NCBI GenBank assembly: GCA_041398565.1
Contig: JAWKUN010000002.1
Location: forward strand, 1,550,001 to 1,614,000
DNA: 64,000 nt
Reading direction: 5' to 3'
Source of the DNA: DATGPD01 sp041398565
GTDB taxonomy: Bacteria; Planctomycetota; UBA1135; UBA2386
In this document: piece after piece, positions 48,497 through 56,957 of the stretch
Layout of the letters: each line of letters opens with the position of its first letter
Numbering within the stretch: the first letter of the stretch is position 1
Translations under genes and position numbers: made by a program
The notes under the pieces: model-generated
What the model was told of the DNA's origin: nothing
Databases searched by the model: none
Seen by the model: the letters and a program-made list of their open reading frames with translations, nothing else

Positions 48497-48892
48497 ATGA
48501 TGACCGATCCCATCGCTGACCTCTTGACTCGGGTCCGCAACGCGCTGTCGAACCGTTCGAACAGCTGCTCCGTGCCGGGCAGCAAGCTCAAGGTGCGTGT
48601 CCTCGACGTGCTCAAGCGCGAGGGCTACATCTCCGGCTACGAAGTGCACGCCGACGGTCCGCGTAGCGTCATCAATGTGAGCCTGCGCTACGGCCCGGAC
48701 GGCGAGCAGGTGATCACCTCGATGCGGCGCTACAGCAGCCCGGGCTGCCGGCGCTACCGCGGCGTCGAGGATCTGCCGAAGGTCCGTGGTGGCCTCGGCA
48801 TCGCAGTCGTGTCCACCAACCAGGGCGTGCTCTCCGATCGCGAGTGCCGCGCCAAGCGTGTCGGTGGCGAAGTCCTCTGCCTTGTGGAGTAG
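48497..48892 (+). CDS. rpsH: 30S ribosomal protein S8
   Basis: S8 is a primary 16S rRNA-binding protein and regulator of the spc operon in Escherichia coli. The 131-residue product begins MMTDPIADLLTRVRNALSNR and ends with the conserved GGLGIAVVSTNQGVLSDREC followed by AKRVGGEVLCLVE. The frame is open upstream within rplE, but the ATG at 48497 gives the universal N-terminus. The usual RPG-x-R near the middle is SSPGCRRYRGVEDLP here. Confidence 0.96.
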   Translation: MMTDPIADLLTRVRNALSNRSNSCSVPGSKLKVRVLDVLKREGYISGYEVHADGPRSVINVSLRYGPDGEQVITSMRRYSSPGCRRYRGVEDLPKVRGGLGIAVVSTNQGVLSDRECRAKRVGGEVLCLVE

Positions 48893-48894
48893 CC

Positions 48895-49443
48895 ATGTCG
48901 CGCGTCGGAAGAGTACCTGTCCCGATCCCAGCCGGCGTGACCGTGTCGGCCAAGGACCGTGTCGTCACGGTCAAGGGCCCCAAGGGCGAGCTGAAGTACA
49001 AGCACCGGCCCGAGGTCGACGTCGCGATCGACGGCGCTGCCATCAAGGTGACCAACAACCGGTCGCCGTACGAGAAGGCGGCGCGCGCCTACCACGGCAT
49101 GACGCGGGCGTTGCTGCAGAACATGGTCCACGGCGTTGCCCAGGGCTACGAACGCAAGCTCGAGATCACCGGCGTCGGCTACACGGTCAAGCTCGAGGGC
49201 AAGAACCTGGTGCTGACCCTCGGCTACGCCAATCCGGTGAAGGTGCCGGTGCCGCCGACGGTGCAGGTCGACGTGCCCAACCAGACCAGCCTGGTCGTCC
49301 GCGGAGCGGATCTGCAGCAGGTGGGTCTGTTCACGGCGCAGGTGCGCAAGCTGAAGCCGCCCGAGCCGTACAAGGGCAAGGGCTTCCGCTACGAGAACGA
49401 GGTCATTCGTCGCAAGGCCGGGAAGGCCTTCGGTTCGGCGTGA
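48895..49443 (+). CDS. rplF: 50S ribosomal protein L6
   Basis: L6 sits near the GTPase-associated centre and the sarcin-ricin loop. The 182-residue protein begins MSRVGRVPVPIPAGVTVSAK and has VTVKGPKGELKYKHRPEVDV, GVAQGYERKLEITGVGYTVK and the C-terminal KPPEPYKGKGFRYENEVIRR, all canonical. It starts two bases after rpsH. rplR follows after 18 bases. Confidence 0.97.
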   Translation: MSRVGRVPVPIPAGVTVSAKDRVVTVKGPKGELKYKHRPEVDVAIDGAAIKVTNNRSPYEKAARAYHGMTRALLQNMVHGVAQGYERKLEITGVGYTVKLEGKNLVLTLGYANPVKVPVPPTVQVDVPNQTSLVVRGADLQQVGLFTAQVRKLKPPEPYKGKGFRYENEVIRRKAGKAFGSA

Positions 49444-49461
49444 AGCCGTTGAGGAACAGTC

Positions 49462-49833
49462 ATGGCTGAGGTTGCACTCGAACGATCACTCAACCGCAGG
49501 CGCAAGGCGTGGCGCGTGCGCAAGCGCCTTCGTGGCGACGCCACGCGGCCGCGCATGTCCGTGTTCCGCAGCAACACGAACATCTACTGCCAGATCATCG
49601 ACGACGTGTCCGGCCGCACTCTGGCGGCGGCTTCTTCGCTCGACAAGGATCTGCGCACGCAGCTCGCTGGTCTGAAGAAGACCGACGTGGCCGCCAAGGT
49701 CGGCGACCTCATCGCCGTGCGCGCGAAGCAGGCCGGAGTCTCGCAGGTGCGCTTCGACCGCGGCCCCTACGTCTACCACGGCCGCGTGAAGGCCCTTGCC
49801 GACGGTGCTCGCAAGGGCGGGCTGGAGTTCTGA
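49462..49833 (+). CDS. rplR: 50S ribosomal protein L18
   Basis: L18 binds 5S rRNA together with L5. The 123-residue protein shows RRRKAWRVRKRLRGDATRPR, MSVFRSNTNIYCQIIDDVSG, and the C-terminal VRFDRGPYVYHGRVKALADG with ARKGGLEF. The family's usual middle ASS segment is present (AAASSLDKDLR). rpsE starts one base after the stop. Confidence 0.96.
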   Translation: MAEVALERSLNRRRKAWRVRKRLRGDATRPRMSVFRSNTNIYCQIIDDVSGRTLAAASSLDKDLRTQLAGLKKTDVAAKVGDLIAVRAKQAGVSQVRFDRGPYVYHGRVKALADGARKGGLEF

Positions 49834-49834
49834 A

Positions 49835-50347
49835 ATGGTGAAGCCCAAGTATCCTCCCGTTCCGATCGAGGAATCGCTCGTCGTCGATTGCGACGACGAC
49901 GTCATCGCCATCAGCCGTACCGCGGCCGTGGTGAAGGGCGGCCGCCGATTCTCCTTCAACGCGCTCAGTGTCGTCGGCAACCGCGACGGTCTCGTTGGCC
50001 TGGGCTACGCCAAGGCCAAGGAGGTGCCGAACGCGGTCGAGAAGTCGGTCAAGGAAGGCAAGAAGCGCCTGATGCGCGTCGTCCGCGACGGTGGCACCAT
50101 TCCGCACATGGTCGAGGGACGCTTCTGCGCCACGCGCGTGCGGCTGGTCCCGGCGGCACCCGGAACGGGCGTCATCGCCGGTCGCTCGGTGCGCAAGGTC
50201 GTCGAACTCGCCGGCATCCGCGACGTGTTGACCAAGACCTACGGTTCCACCAACCCGATGAACGTCGTCAAGGCGACGATGGCGGCGTTGGCCATGTTGC
50301 GCGACAGGAAGACCATCGAGGCGCTGCGCGGAGTGAGCATCCAATGA
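49835..50347 (+). CDS. rpsE: 30S ribosomal protein S5
   Basis: S5 contributes to decoding accuracy and mRNA unwinding. From the ATG at 49835 it has 170 residues: SRTAAVVKGGRRFSFNALSV, GNRDGLVGLGYAKAKEVPNA, AAPGTGVIAGRSVRKVVELA and TKTYGSTNPMNVVKATMAAL. The conserved VAKVVKGGR loop is SRTAAVVKGGR here. The stop overlaps the rplO start by four bases; rpmD (L30), which often lies between them, is absent. Confidence 0.97.
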   Translation: MVKPKYPPVPIEESLVVDCDDDVIAISRTAAVVKGGRRFSFNALSVVGNRDGLVGLGYAKAKEVPNAVEKSVKEGKKRLMRVVRDGGTIPHMVEGRFCATRVRLVPAAPGTGVIAGRSVRKVVELAGIRDVLTKTYGSTNPMNVVKATMAALAMLRDRKTIEALRGVSIQ

Positions 50348-50880
50348 ACCTGCACGAAGCCAAGGCGCTGGGTCTGCGTTACAAGACCCGCAAGCGTGTC
50401 GGCCGCGGCTCCGGCAGCGGCCACGGCAAGACCTCGGCGCGCGGCCACAAGGGGGCCAAGGCGCGCTCGGGTTGGTCGATGCGCATCGGCTGGGAAGGCG
50501 GCCAGATGCCGTTGTTCCGCCGCTTGCCCAAGCGCGGTTTCAACAACAAGAACTTCCGCAAGGTCTACACCATCATCAACGTCGGTGACCTGGAGGCCTC
50601 GTTCGAGGCCGGAGCGACCGTCGACCTGGGCGCGGTGATCGCCAAGGGTTTGACCTCGCAGGAGAAGCACTCCGACCTGTTCAAGGTGCTGGGCAACGGC
50701 GCGTTGACCAAGAAGTTCACCGTGCGCGCTCACGCCGTCACCGAGTCGGCGCGAGCCAAGATCGAGGGTGCAGGCGGTGCCGTCGAGATCATCCCCGGCG
50801 TGCAGTACCGGCCCAAGTTCACCGCCCGCGGCGCCAGCGCGCCGCGCAAGCCCGGCGCACGTACGCCGGACAAGGTCTGA
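50344..50880 (+). CDS. rplO: 50S ribosomal protein L15
   Basis: L15 is a late-assembly 50S protein. This version has 178 residues against about 145, the excess being a basic C-terminal tail (KFTARGASAPRKPGARTPDK). The core shows RVGRGSGSGHGKTSARGHKG and GWEGGQMPLFRRLPKRGFNN, then a folded end with VRAHAVTESARAKIEGAGGA. The start ATG at 50344 overlaps the rpsE stop. secY follows after 38 bases. Confidence 0.96.
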   Translation: MNLHEAKALGLRYKTRKRVGRGSGSGHGKTSARGHKGAKARSGWSMRIGWEGGQMPLFRRLPKRGFNNKNFRKVYTIINVGDLEASFEAGATVDLGAVIAKGLTSQEKHSDLFKVLGNGALTKKFTVRAHAVTESARAKIEGAGGAVEIIPGVQYRPKFTARGASAPRKPGARTPDKV

Positions 50881-50918
50881 GTCGTCCACACTGAACCCGT
50901 CAGGCGGCGAGGCAAACG

Positions 50919-52277
50919 ATGAGCTCCACGATGATCACTGTCCTGCGCGACAAGGAGATCCGTCACCGCATGCTGGTGACGCTGGGCATGTTGTTCTGCT
51001 ACCGGGTCGGCTTCATCGTGCCGCTGCCGGGCGTCAACATCCAAGAGTTCACGCGTCAGCAGGAGGTGGGCGGGGACTTCGGTGGCATCTTCAACTTGAT
51101 GAGCATGCTGACCGGCGCCCAGCTGACCAAGGCGACGCTCTTCTCGCTCGGGGTGATGCCGTACATCTCGGCGAGCATCATCTTCTCGCTGCTGACGAAG
51201 ATGGTGCCCTCGCTGGAGCGGCTGGCCAAGGAAGGCGCGGCTGGTCAACGCAAGATCAATCACTACACGCGACTGGCGACGATCCCGATCTGCCTCCTGC
51301 AGTCGTTCTTCGTCATCTTCGGCGTGTTGCGATCCGAACAAGGGCAGCAGCTGCTCTATCCGGGTGTGCAACAGTGGTTCGGGCTCTACGTGCTCGTGGT
51401 GATGGTGGCGCTGACCGCCGGCACCCTGTTCATCATGTGGCTCGGTGAGCAGATCCAAGAGCACGGCATCGGCAACGGCATCTCGCTGATCATCATGGCG
51501 GGCATCGTCTCCGATCTGCCCGCTGCGCTCCGACCGACGCTGGTTTCGAGCAGCCAGGCCGGGACCGGAACGCAGACCTACCAGACGTTGCTGCTGTTCG
51601 TCGGTGCGTGGATCGTCGCCGTGGTGGCGGTGGTCTTCATCACCAAGGCGCAGCGGCGGATTCCGATCCAGCAGAACAAGCAGACGCGCGGGCGGCGGGT
51701 GTACGGCGGCCAGCGCCACTTCCTGCCGATCAAGGTCAACTTCGCCGGCGTGATGCCGATCATCTTCGCTTCGGCGCTGCTGGTCGTGCCGTCGCTGATC
51801 GGCGGGTTCGTCGGCTGGAACTGGTTGCGCGACGCCTTCCAGTACCAACGCGGTTTCTGGTTCGTGGCCAGCTACGTCGCGTTGATCTTCTTCTTCTCCT
51901 TCTTCTGGGCGTCGCTGATGCTGCAGCCGGCGGAGATCGCCAACAATCTCAAGGAGCACGGTGCGTTCGTCCCCGGTCTGCGTCCGGGCAAGGACACCGC
52001 CGAGTTCCTGGAGCAGACGATGGTGCGCATCACCCTGGCAGGGGCGGCGTTCCTCGCGATCGTTGCCATCTTCCCGACCCTCGTGGGCGGTCAGTTCAAG
52101 GGCCTGAGTCCGACCCTGATCTTCTTCATGTCAGGGACGTCGATCCTCATCGTGGTCGGCGTCGCGCTCGACACGGTCGAGAAGGTCAACTCGATGCTGA
52201 TCATGCGCAACTACGACGGCTTCATGAAGGAAGGGGCCACTGGTCCGTCGGCCGGGTGGGGGAGGCAGGCGCGCTAA
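50919..52277 (+). CDS. secY: Preprotein translocase subunit SecY
   Basis: SecY forms the protein-conducting channel of the inner membrane. The 452-residue product has ten hydrophobic helices. Signatures are GVMPYISASIIFSLL, RKINHYTRLATIPICLLQSF, WLGEQIQEHGIGNGISLIIM, the cytoplasmic loop RRIPIQQNKQTRGRRVYGGQ with HFLPIKVNFAGVMPIIFASA, and QPAEIANNLKEHGAFVPGLR. It is in its usual place after rplO and is followed one base later by adk. Confidence 0.97.
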   Translation: MSSTMITVLRDKEIRHRMLVTLGMLFCYRVGFIVPLPGVNIQEFTRQQEVGGDFGGIFNLMSMLTGAQLTKATLFSLGVMPYISASIIFSLLTKMVPSLERLAKEGAAGQRKINHYTRLATIPICLLQSFFVIFGVLRSEQGQQLLYPGVQQWFGLYVLVVMVALTAGTLFIMWLGEQIQEHGIGNGISLIIMAGIVSDLPAALRPTLVSSSQAGTGTQTYQTLLLFVGAWIVAVVAVVFITKAQRRIPIQQNKQTRGRRVYGGQRHFLPIKVNFAGVMPIIFASALLVVPSLIGGFVGWNWLRDAFQYQRGFWFVASYVALIFFFSFFWASLMLQPAEIANNLKEHGAFVPGLRPGKDTAEFLEQTMVRITLAGAAFLAIVAIFPTLVGGQFKGLSPTLIFFMSGTSILIVVGVALDTVEKVNSMLIMRNYDGFMKEGATGPSAGWGRQAR

Positions 52278-52278
52278 G

Positions 52279-52977
52279 GTGGTCGCGACCCCCGATCTCC
52301 GCGCGGTGTTCCTGGGAGCGCCCGGCGCCGGCAAGGGCACGCAGGCTCAGCGTCTGGCGGCCGAGTGTGGCGTTCTGCACATCTCGACCGGCGACATGCT
52401 GCGCGAGCACGTCAAGGCGGGCACCGAGTTCGGCAAGAAGGCCAACACCTTCATGGCGTCCGGGAAGCTCGTGCCCGACGACGTCATCATCGGCATGGTC
52501 GAGGAGCGCATCGCTCGCTCGGATGCCGCGAGCGCGGGCCCGTCGTGGATTCTCGACGGCTTCCCGCGCACCCTGCCGCAGGCCGAGGCCCTGGACCGCC
52601 AGCTGGGGGCGCGCGGCGTGTCCCACGCGGTGTGGTTCGCCGTCCCCCGGGACGTGCTGGTGGCGCGGCTCAGCGGCCGCCGCACCTGTGGCCAGTGCGG
52701 AGCCATCTGGCACGTCGACTTCAAGCCGACCCGCGACCCGTCTGCCTGCGACAAGTGCGGTGGCCCCCTCGTCCAGCGCGAGGACGACCGTCCGCAGGCC
52801 GTCGGCAAGCGTCTCGAGGTCTTCGCCCTGCAGACGGAGCCGCTGCTCGCCTACTATCGCCAGCGTCAGGTGCTGGTCGAGCTGGATGCCGACCGCACCC
52901 CAGAACAAGTGTTCGCCGACCTGGTGGCCGTCGTGTCCGGCGGAGCCGAGTCGATCGATCGAGGAAACAAGTCATGA
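52279..52977 (+). CDS. adk: Adenylate kinase with zinc-binding lid
   Basis: Adk interconverts AMP, ADP and ATP. The 232-residue protein has the P-loop FLGAPGAGKGTQAQRLA, the AMP-binding HISTGDMLREHVKAGTEFGK, and ILDGFPRTLPQAEALD. The long lid carries four Cys (C137-G-Q-C140 and C157-D-K-C160), the zinc-binding type seen in Gram-positives and many other phyla. It begins with GTG, one base after secY. The stop overlaps rpmJ by four bases. map and infA, often next, are absent. Confidence 0.96.
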   Translation: MVATPDLRAVFLGAPGAGKGTQAQRLAAECGVLHISTGDMLREHVKAGTEFGKKANTFMASGKLVPDDVIIGMVEERIARSDAASAGPSWILDGFPRTLPQAEALDRQLGARGVSHAVWFAVPRDVLVARLSGRRTCGQCGAIWHVDFKPTRDPSACDKCGGPLVQREDDRPQAVGKRLEVFALQTEPLLAYYRQRQVLVELDADRTPEQVFADLVAVVSGGAESIDRGNKS

Positions 52978-53093
52978 AAGTTCGTGCCAGCGTGCGCAAG
53001 ATGTGCGACGGCTGCCGGATCGTCCGGCGCCGTGGCGTGGTTCGCGTGATCTGCAAGAGCAACCCGCGGCACAAGCAACGGCAAGGTCGCTAG
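52974..53093 (+). CDS. rpmJ: 50S ribosomal protein L36 (zinc-ribbon form)
   Basis: This 39-codon gene starts with the ATG in ATGA at the adk stop. The product begins MKVRASVRKMCDGCRIVRRR and carries the zinc ligands Cys11, Cys14, Cys27 and His33 (ICKSNPRHKQRQG). It is the Cys-containing L36 form, stabilising 23S rRNA near the peptidyl transferase centre. It is followed by rpsM after 9 bases, the standard order. Confidence 0.96.
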   Translation: MKVRASVRKMCDGCRIVRRRGVVRVICKSNPRHKQRQGR

Positions 53094-53102
53094 GAGTTCG
53101 CG

Positions 53103-53480
53103 ATGCCCCGCATCATCGGTGTTGACATCCCCAACGAGAAGAAGATCGAGGTCTCGCTGACCTACCTGTACGGAGTCGGCCCGGCGCTCTCGAGCCGGAT
53201 CCTCGACGAGCTCGGGATCCGACCGGATACGCGAGCCAAGGACCTGTCCGACGACGACATCGCGCGCCTCGCCGCGCACATCGAGAAGAACTACGGCGTC
53301 GAGGGTTCGCTCCGGCGCCAGATCATCCAGAACATCAACCGTCTCAAGGAGATCAGCTGCTATCGCGGTCTCCGCCATCGGCGTGGGCTGCCTGTTCGCG
53401 GCCAGCGTACGCGCTGCAACGCGCGCACCCGCAAGGGTCCGGTGAAGACGGTCGCCAACAAGAAGATCCAGCGCAAGTAG
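53103..53480 (+). CDS. rpsM: 30S ribosomal protein S13
   Basis: S13 is at the top of the 30S head and contacts the P-site tRNA and 50S bridges. The 125-residue protein begins MPRIIGVDIPNEKKIEVSLT and contains YLYGVGPALSSRILDELGI, RRQIIQNINRLKEISCYRGL and RHRRGLPVRGQRTRCNARTR, with a basic tail. All are canonical. It is separated by 9 bases from rpmJ and 20 from rpsK. Confidence 0.97.
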   Translation: MPRIIGVDIPNEKKIEVSLTYLYGVGPALSSRILDELGIRPDTRAKDLSDDDIARLAAHIEKNYGVEGSLRRQIIQNINRLKEISCYRGLRHRRGLPVRGQRTRCNARTRKGPVKTVANKKIQRK

Positions 53481-53500
53481 TCCGGAGCCGCAGTCGACCC

Positions 53501-53896
53501 ATGGCCGAGAACACCCAATCCACTGGCAGGAAGAAGCGGCAGCGCCGCAACGTCGGCAAAGCGATCGCCTACGTGAAGGCCAGCTTCAACAACACCATCG
53601 TCACGGTCACCGATCTGGGTGGCCAGGTGATCGCCTGGGACTCTGCGGGCACGATCGGCTACAAGGGCAGTCGCAAGAGCACTCCGTTCGCGGCGCTGCG
53701 TGCGGCCGAGAAGGTCGCCGACAAGATTCGCAAGATGGGCGTGAGCGAACTCGAGGTTCGCGTGCGCGGGCCCGGATCCGGGCGCGAGTCGGCCATCCGA
53801 GCGTTGGCTTCCTCCGGCATCGAGGTCAAGTCGATCGAGGACGCCACGCCCCTGCCTCACAACGGTTGCCGCCCACCGAAACGGCGCCGCGTCTGA
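53501..53896 (+). CDS. rpsK: 30S ribosomal protein S11
   Basis: S11 lines the mRNA exit at the 30S platform. The 131-residue protein has the conserved AYVKASFNNTIVTVTDLGG, AWDSAGTIGYKGSRKSTPFA, VRVRGPGSGRESAIRALASS and the terminal PLPHNGCRPPKRRRV. rpsD (S4) normally follows, but the next gene is rpoA after a 112-base gap in which no gene is visible. Confidence 0.97.
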   Translation: MAENTQSTGRKKRQRRNVGKAIAYVKASFNNTIVTVTDLGGQVIAWDSAGTIGYKGSRKSTPFAALRAAEKVADKIRKMGVSELEVRVRGPGSGRESAIRALASSGIEVKSIEDATPLPHNGCRPPKRRRV

Positions 53897-54008
53897 TTCC
53901 GTTCGGGTGGTCCGGTCGCACGTCGATCCGGGCGCCTGATGGGCTCGCCGCGGCGGGCCGCTGCATCGAACGAACAACCACTATCGAGAGCCATCCCGGA
54001 GCAACCAC

Positions 54009-55010
54009 ATGAGCATGAGAATTCGCTGGCGCAACTTCGAGCTGCCGTCGCAGGTCACGCTCGATCCGGTGACGGCCACGCCGTCGTACGGCAAGTTCAT
54101 GGTCGAACCCTTCGAGCGTGGCTTCGGCACGACGATCGGCAACGGCCTGCGCCGGGTGCTCCTGTCCTCGATCGAGGGGGCGGCGGTCTACGCCGTGAAG
54201 ATCGACGGTGTGGTGCACGAGTTCTCGACCATCCCTGGCGTGGTCGAGGACGTCACGATCATCATCCTCAACATCAAGAAGCTGCGGGTGAAGATGCACA
54301 CCGATGCGCCGGTGACGATGCGCATCGACGTCCAGCGCAGCGGCGTGGTGACGGCGGCCGACATCCAGGCCGACCACAACGTCGAGGTCGTCAATCCGGA
54401 CCTGCACATCTGCACGCTGACCGAGAACGTGCGCTTCTACTGCGAGATCATGGCGCGTCGTGGCCGCGGCTACGTGATGGCGGAAGAGAATGCCACCGAG
54501 GACATGGAGGTCGGCACCATCCCGGTCGACTCGATCTTCAGCCCGGTCTACCGAGTGAAGTACGGCATCGAGAGCACTCGCGTCGGCAAGTTCACCAACT
54601 ACGACCGCCTGGTGCTCGAAGTCTGGACCGACGGCACGGTCACGCCCGAGATGGCGCTGGTCGAGGCTTCGAAGATCTACCGCAAGCACCTCAACCCGTT
54701 CGTCCAGTACTTCGAGTTCAAGCAGGACATGGTCGCCGATTCGGCCGTCCTGGCGCCCGAGGGCGACGAGTCGGCCAAGCGCAAGGAATTGGCCGACCTG
54801 CTCTCCAAGTCCGTGGACATGCTCGATCTCTCGGTGCGTGCCAAGAACTGCCTCGACTCCGAGAACATCCAGACGATCCGCGAGCTGGTAGCGATGACCG
54901 AATCGGACCTGCTCAAGGTGCGCAACTTCGGCAAGACGTCGCTCAAGGAAGTCAAGACCAAGCTGACCGCGCTCGGACTCACCCTCGGGCTCGACGTGAC
55001 CGGATACTGA
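54009..55010 (+). CDS. rpoA: DNA-directed RNA polymerase alpha subunit
   Basis: RpoA dimerises to nucleate RNA polymerase, and its C-terminal domain contacts promoters and activators. The 333-residue protein shows FMVEPFERGFGTTIGNGLRR, LLSSIEGAAVYAVKIDGVVH, the N-domain DERVRFY-like ENVRFYCEIMARRGRGYVMA, and the C-terminal helices LDLSVRAKNCLDSENIQTIR and LLKVRNFGKTSLKEVKTKL. It is in its usual place before rplQ; rpsD is absent upstream. Confidence 0.98.
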   Translation: MSMRIRWRNFELPSQVTLDPVTATPSYGKFMVEPFERGFGTTIGNGLRRVLLSSIEGAAVYAVKIDGVVHEFSTIPGVVEDVTIIILNIKKLRVKMHTDAPVTMRIDVQRSGVVTAADIQADHNVEVVNPDLHICTLTENVRFYCEIMARRGRGYVMAEENATEDMEVGTIPVDSIFSPVYRVKYGIESTRVGKFTNYDRLVLEVWTDGTVTPEMALVEASKIYRKHLNPFVQYFEFKQDMVADSAVLAPEGDESAKRKELADLLSKSVDMLDLSVRAKNCLDSENIQTIRELVAMTESDLLKVRNFGKTSLKEVKTKLTALGLTLGLDVTGY

Positions 55011-55042
55011 TTCGCGACTGAAAGAACCAGAGAGCTCGTGCC

Positions 55043-55480
55043 ATGAGACACCGCATTGCAGGCAAGAAGCTGGGCCGAACCACCACGCATCGGTTGGCCA
55101 TGGAGCGCAACATGATCGTGTCGGTGATCAGGCATGAGCGCGTCGTCACGACGTTGACGCGTGCCAAGGCCATGCGCCGCAACGTCGACCGCATGATCAC
55201 CTTGGGCAAGACGCGTAACCTGGCGCGATTCCGCCGGGCGCTGTCGGCGCTGCAGGACCGCGATGCCGTGCGCAAGCTGTTCGACATCCTCGGGCCGCGC
55301 TACGCCGCGCGGCGTGGCGGCTACACGCGCGTCGTCCGGCTGCCGGGCTACCGGATCGGCGACGGCGGCACCCGGGCCATCCTCGAACTGGTGGACAACG
55401 ACGTGCTGGAGCGGCAGAAGGCGCGCGCAGCCGAGGTGGAGAACGAAGTCGAATCGGAAGCCGGCGCGCCGGCGAGCTGA
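55043..55480 (+). CDS. rplQ: 50S ribosomal protein L17
   Basis: L17 lies near the exit tunnel. The 145-residue product begins MRHRIAGKKLGRTTTHRLAM and continues RVVTTLTRAKAMRRNVDRMI, with the C-terminal part RGGYTRVVRLPGYRIGDGGT and AILELVDNDV, plus an acidic Glu/Ala tail. It is the last gene of the ribosomal run. It converges on the glycosyltransferase gene with 26 bases between stops and no obvious terminator hairpin. Confidence 0.96.
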   Translation: MRHRIAGKKLGRTTTHRLAMERNMIVSVIRHERVVTTLTRAKAMRRNVDRMITLGKTRNLARFRRALSALQDRDAVRKLFDILGPRYAARRGGYTRVVRLPGYRIGDGGTRAILELVDNDVLERQKARAAEVENEVESEAGAPAS

Positions 55481-55506
55481 CGGCTGCGTTTCCGCCGCTG
55501 CGACCG

Positions 55507-56685
55507 CTACTGGTCGGAAGTCTGACGGGTGGTGCGCACCCAGGTGGTTGCCGGACCTCGCTGGACTGCGAGCACCTTCCAAAGCATGTAGGCGGGGGCT
55601 GCCGCCAGGACGACGAGCCCACGCATCCCGAGGCCGCTCAGGGCCAGGCCGCGCAGAACGTAGGCGGCGAGCGCCACCGCGCTGGCGAGCCAGAGCCACA
55701 CAGCCACCGTTGGTCCGAGCCCGAAGGCCCAGAGCGCACCTTCGCCCACGAGGCCCGCCAAGACCAGGGCGGCGATGCGGCTGAGCGGAGGAAGCAGGAT
55801 GTCGACCGCGAGGTCGAGGGCGATTCGGCTGCGCCTCGCCGCGCCCAGCAAGGGCGCCAAGTGCTGCTTGCGCACAGCCGCGCGTCCACCCTCCCAGCGC
55901 TGCCGCTGGCTGGCGGCGGCCCGTCCTGACGTCACCATCTCGCCCAGCACCTCGGCGTCGTGGACATACTCGACGCGCACGCCGGCCAGACCCAGGGCAA
56001 TGCCGTACTCCACGTCTTCGACGAGGCCGAAGGCGCGGTGCGGGTGCGCGCGCAGCAGGTCTGCCGTGAAGCACATGCCGTTGCCGCGCAGACCGCAAGA
56101 GACACGCAGCTGTTCGCGCCCGAGCGAGCGGAGGTCGTGGAACATGCCCAGCGCGATGGCCATGAGGCGGGTGCGCCAGCCGGCGTCGATGTTGCGCACG
56201 CCGTAGCGCATTTGGAGGGCAGCGGCGCCGGCGGCCACGCGTGCATCGAGGGCGTCGAGAGCGTTGCGGGAGACGGTGGAGTCAGCGTCGATCACCACGA
56301 GCGCATCGACGGTTGCCTCGCGCAGCAGAGTGTCGAATGCCAGCTCGAGGGCATAGCCCTTGCCGCGCCGCTCCGGGTCGCTGCGTTCGAGCACCCGGGC
56401 ACCGGCCTCTCGAGCTCGGGCGGCGGTGGCGTCGGAGCAGTTGTCGGCGACGACCACGACCTCGCGGCCGGTAGCAGGGTAGTCGGTAGACAGGATGCTG
56501 TGGACGGTCTCCGCCACCGACGCCTCCTCGTCGTGCGCCGGGATGACGATGGCGAAGCGAGTGTTGCGTCCTCCCTTCGACGGCCCGCGACGCGCGAACG
56601 ACAAGAGCGTGAGAACGAGGAGGTAGCCGGTCCCAGCGGCCGCGATCAGGGCGAGGCAGGCACTGAGGACGGTCAGCGGAATCAT
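55507..56685 (-). CDS. Membrane glycosyltransferase, family 2
   Basis: This 392-residue protein has an N-terminal membrane helix, a GT-A domain and three or four C-terminal helices. FAIVIPAHDEEASVAETV and VVVVADNCSD form the nucleotide-sugar site, DALVVIDADSTVSRN carries the metal-binding DAD, LVEDVEYGIALGLAG holds the catalytic ED, and AASQRQRWEGGRAA is the QxxRW motif of processive or polyprenol-using GT2 enzymes. It probably makes an extracellular polysaccharide or lipid-linked glycan; the acceptor is unknown. It is divergent from the first glycosidase-like gene. Confidence 0.87.
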   Translation of the reverse strand: MIPLTVLSACLALIAAAGTGYLLVLTLLSFARRGPSKGGRNTRFAIVIPAHDEEASVAETVHSILSTDYPATGREVVVVADNCSDATAARAREAGARVLERSDPERRGKGYALELAFDTLLREATVDALVVIDADSTVSRNALDALDARVAAGAAALQMRYGVRNIDAGWRTRLMAIALGMFHDLRSLGREQLRVSCGLRGNGMCFTADLLRAHPHRAFGLVEDVEYGIALGLAGVRVEYVHDAEVLGEMVTSGRAAASQRQRWEGGRAAVRKQHLAPLLGAARRSRIALDLAVDILLPPLSRIAALVLAGLVGEGALWAFGLGPTVAVWLWLASAVALAAYVLRGLALSGLGMRGLVVLAAAPAYMLWKVLAVQRGPATTWVRTTRQTSDQ

Positions 56686-56862
56686 CGTTGGGAAGGTCGA
56701 GGTGGGGAGCCGCGGAGGTCGAGGGCAAGGCCCTTACGCCCAACAAAATTGCGCGCGAAATGGCCGCCTGCGACGTCCGGGCCACCGGTCGGCACGGGCG
56801 CAAAAGGTTGCAATGCATATCGACGCGACGGGCCGCCGAGGTCGATCTCATCGTAGGCGCAC

Positions 56863-56891
56863 TTGCTTCCGTCGCGGCACGTGCTGACAAT
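56863..56891 (+). promoter_or_regulatory. Possible promoter of the glycosidase-like gene at 56958
   Basis: ttgctt (56863-56868), a 17-base spacer and gacaat (56886-56891) match four of six bases each of the -35 and -10 consensus. The transcript would start about 60 bases before the ATG at 56958. The surrounding 272-base gap between the two divergent genes is less GC-rich than the rest of the window. Confidence 0.4.
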
Positions 56892-56957
56892 CGTCTCCAC
56901 GTCGATTCGGGAAATCCCGTAGCGCCAAATCGGCGGCTCTCTTCTCTGTATCCCCCC

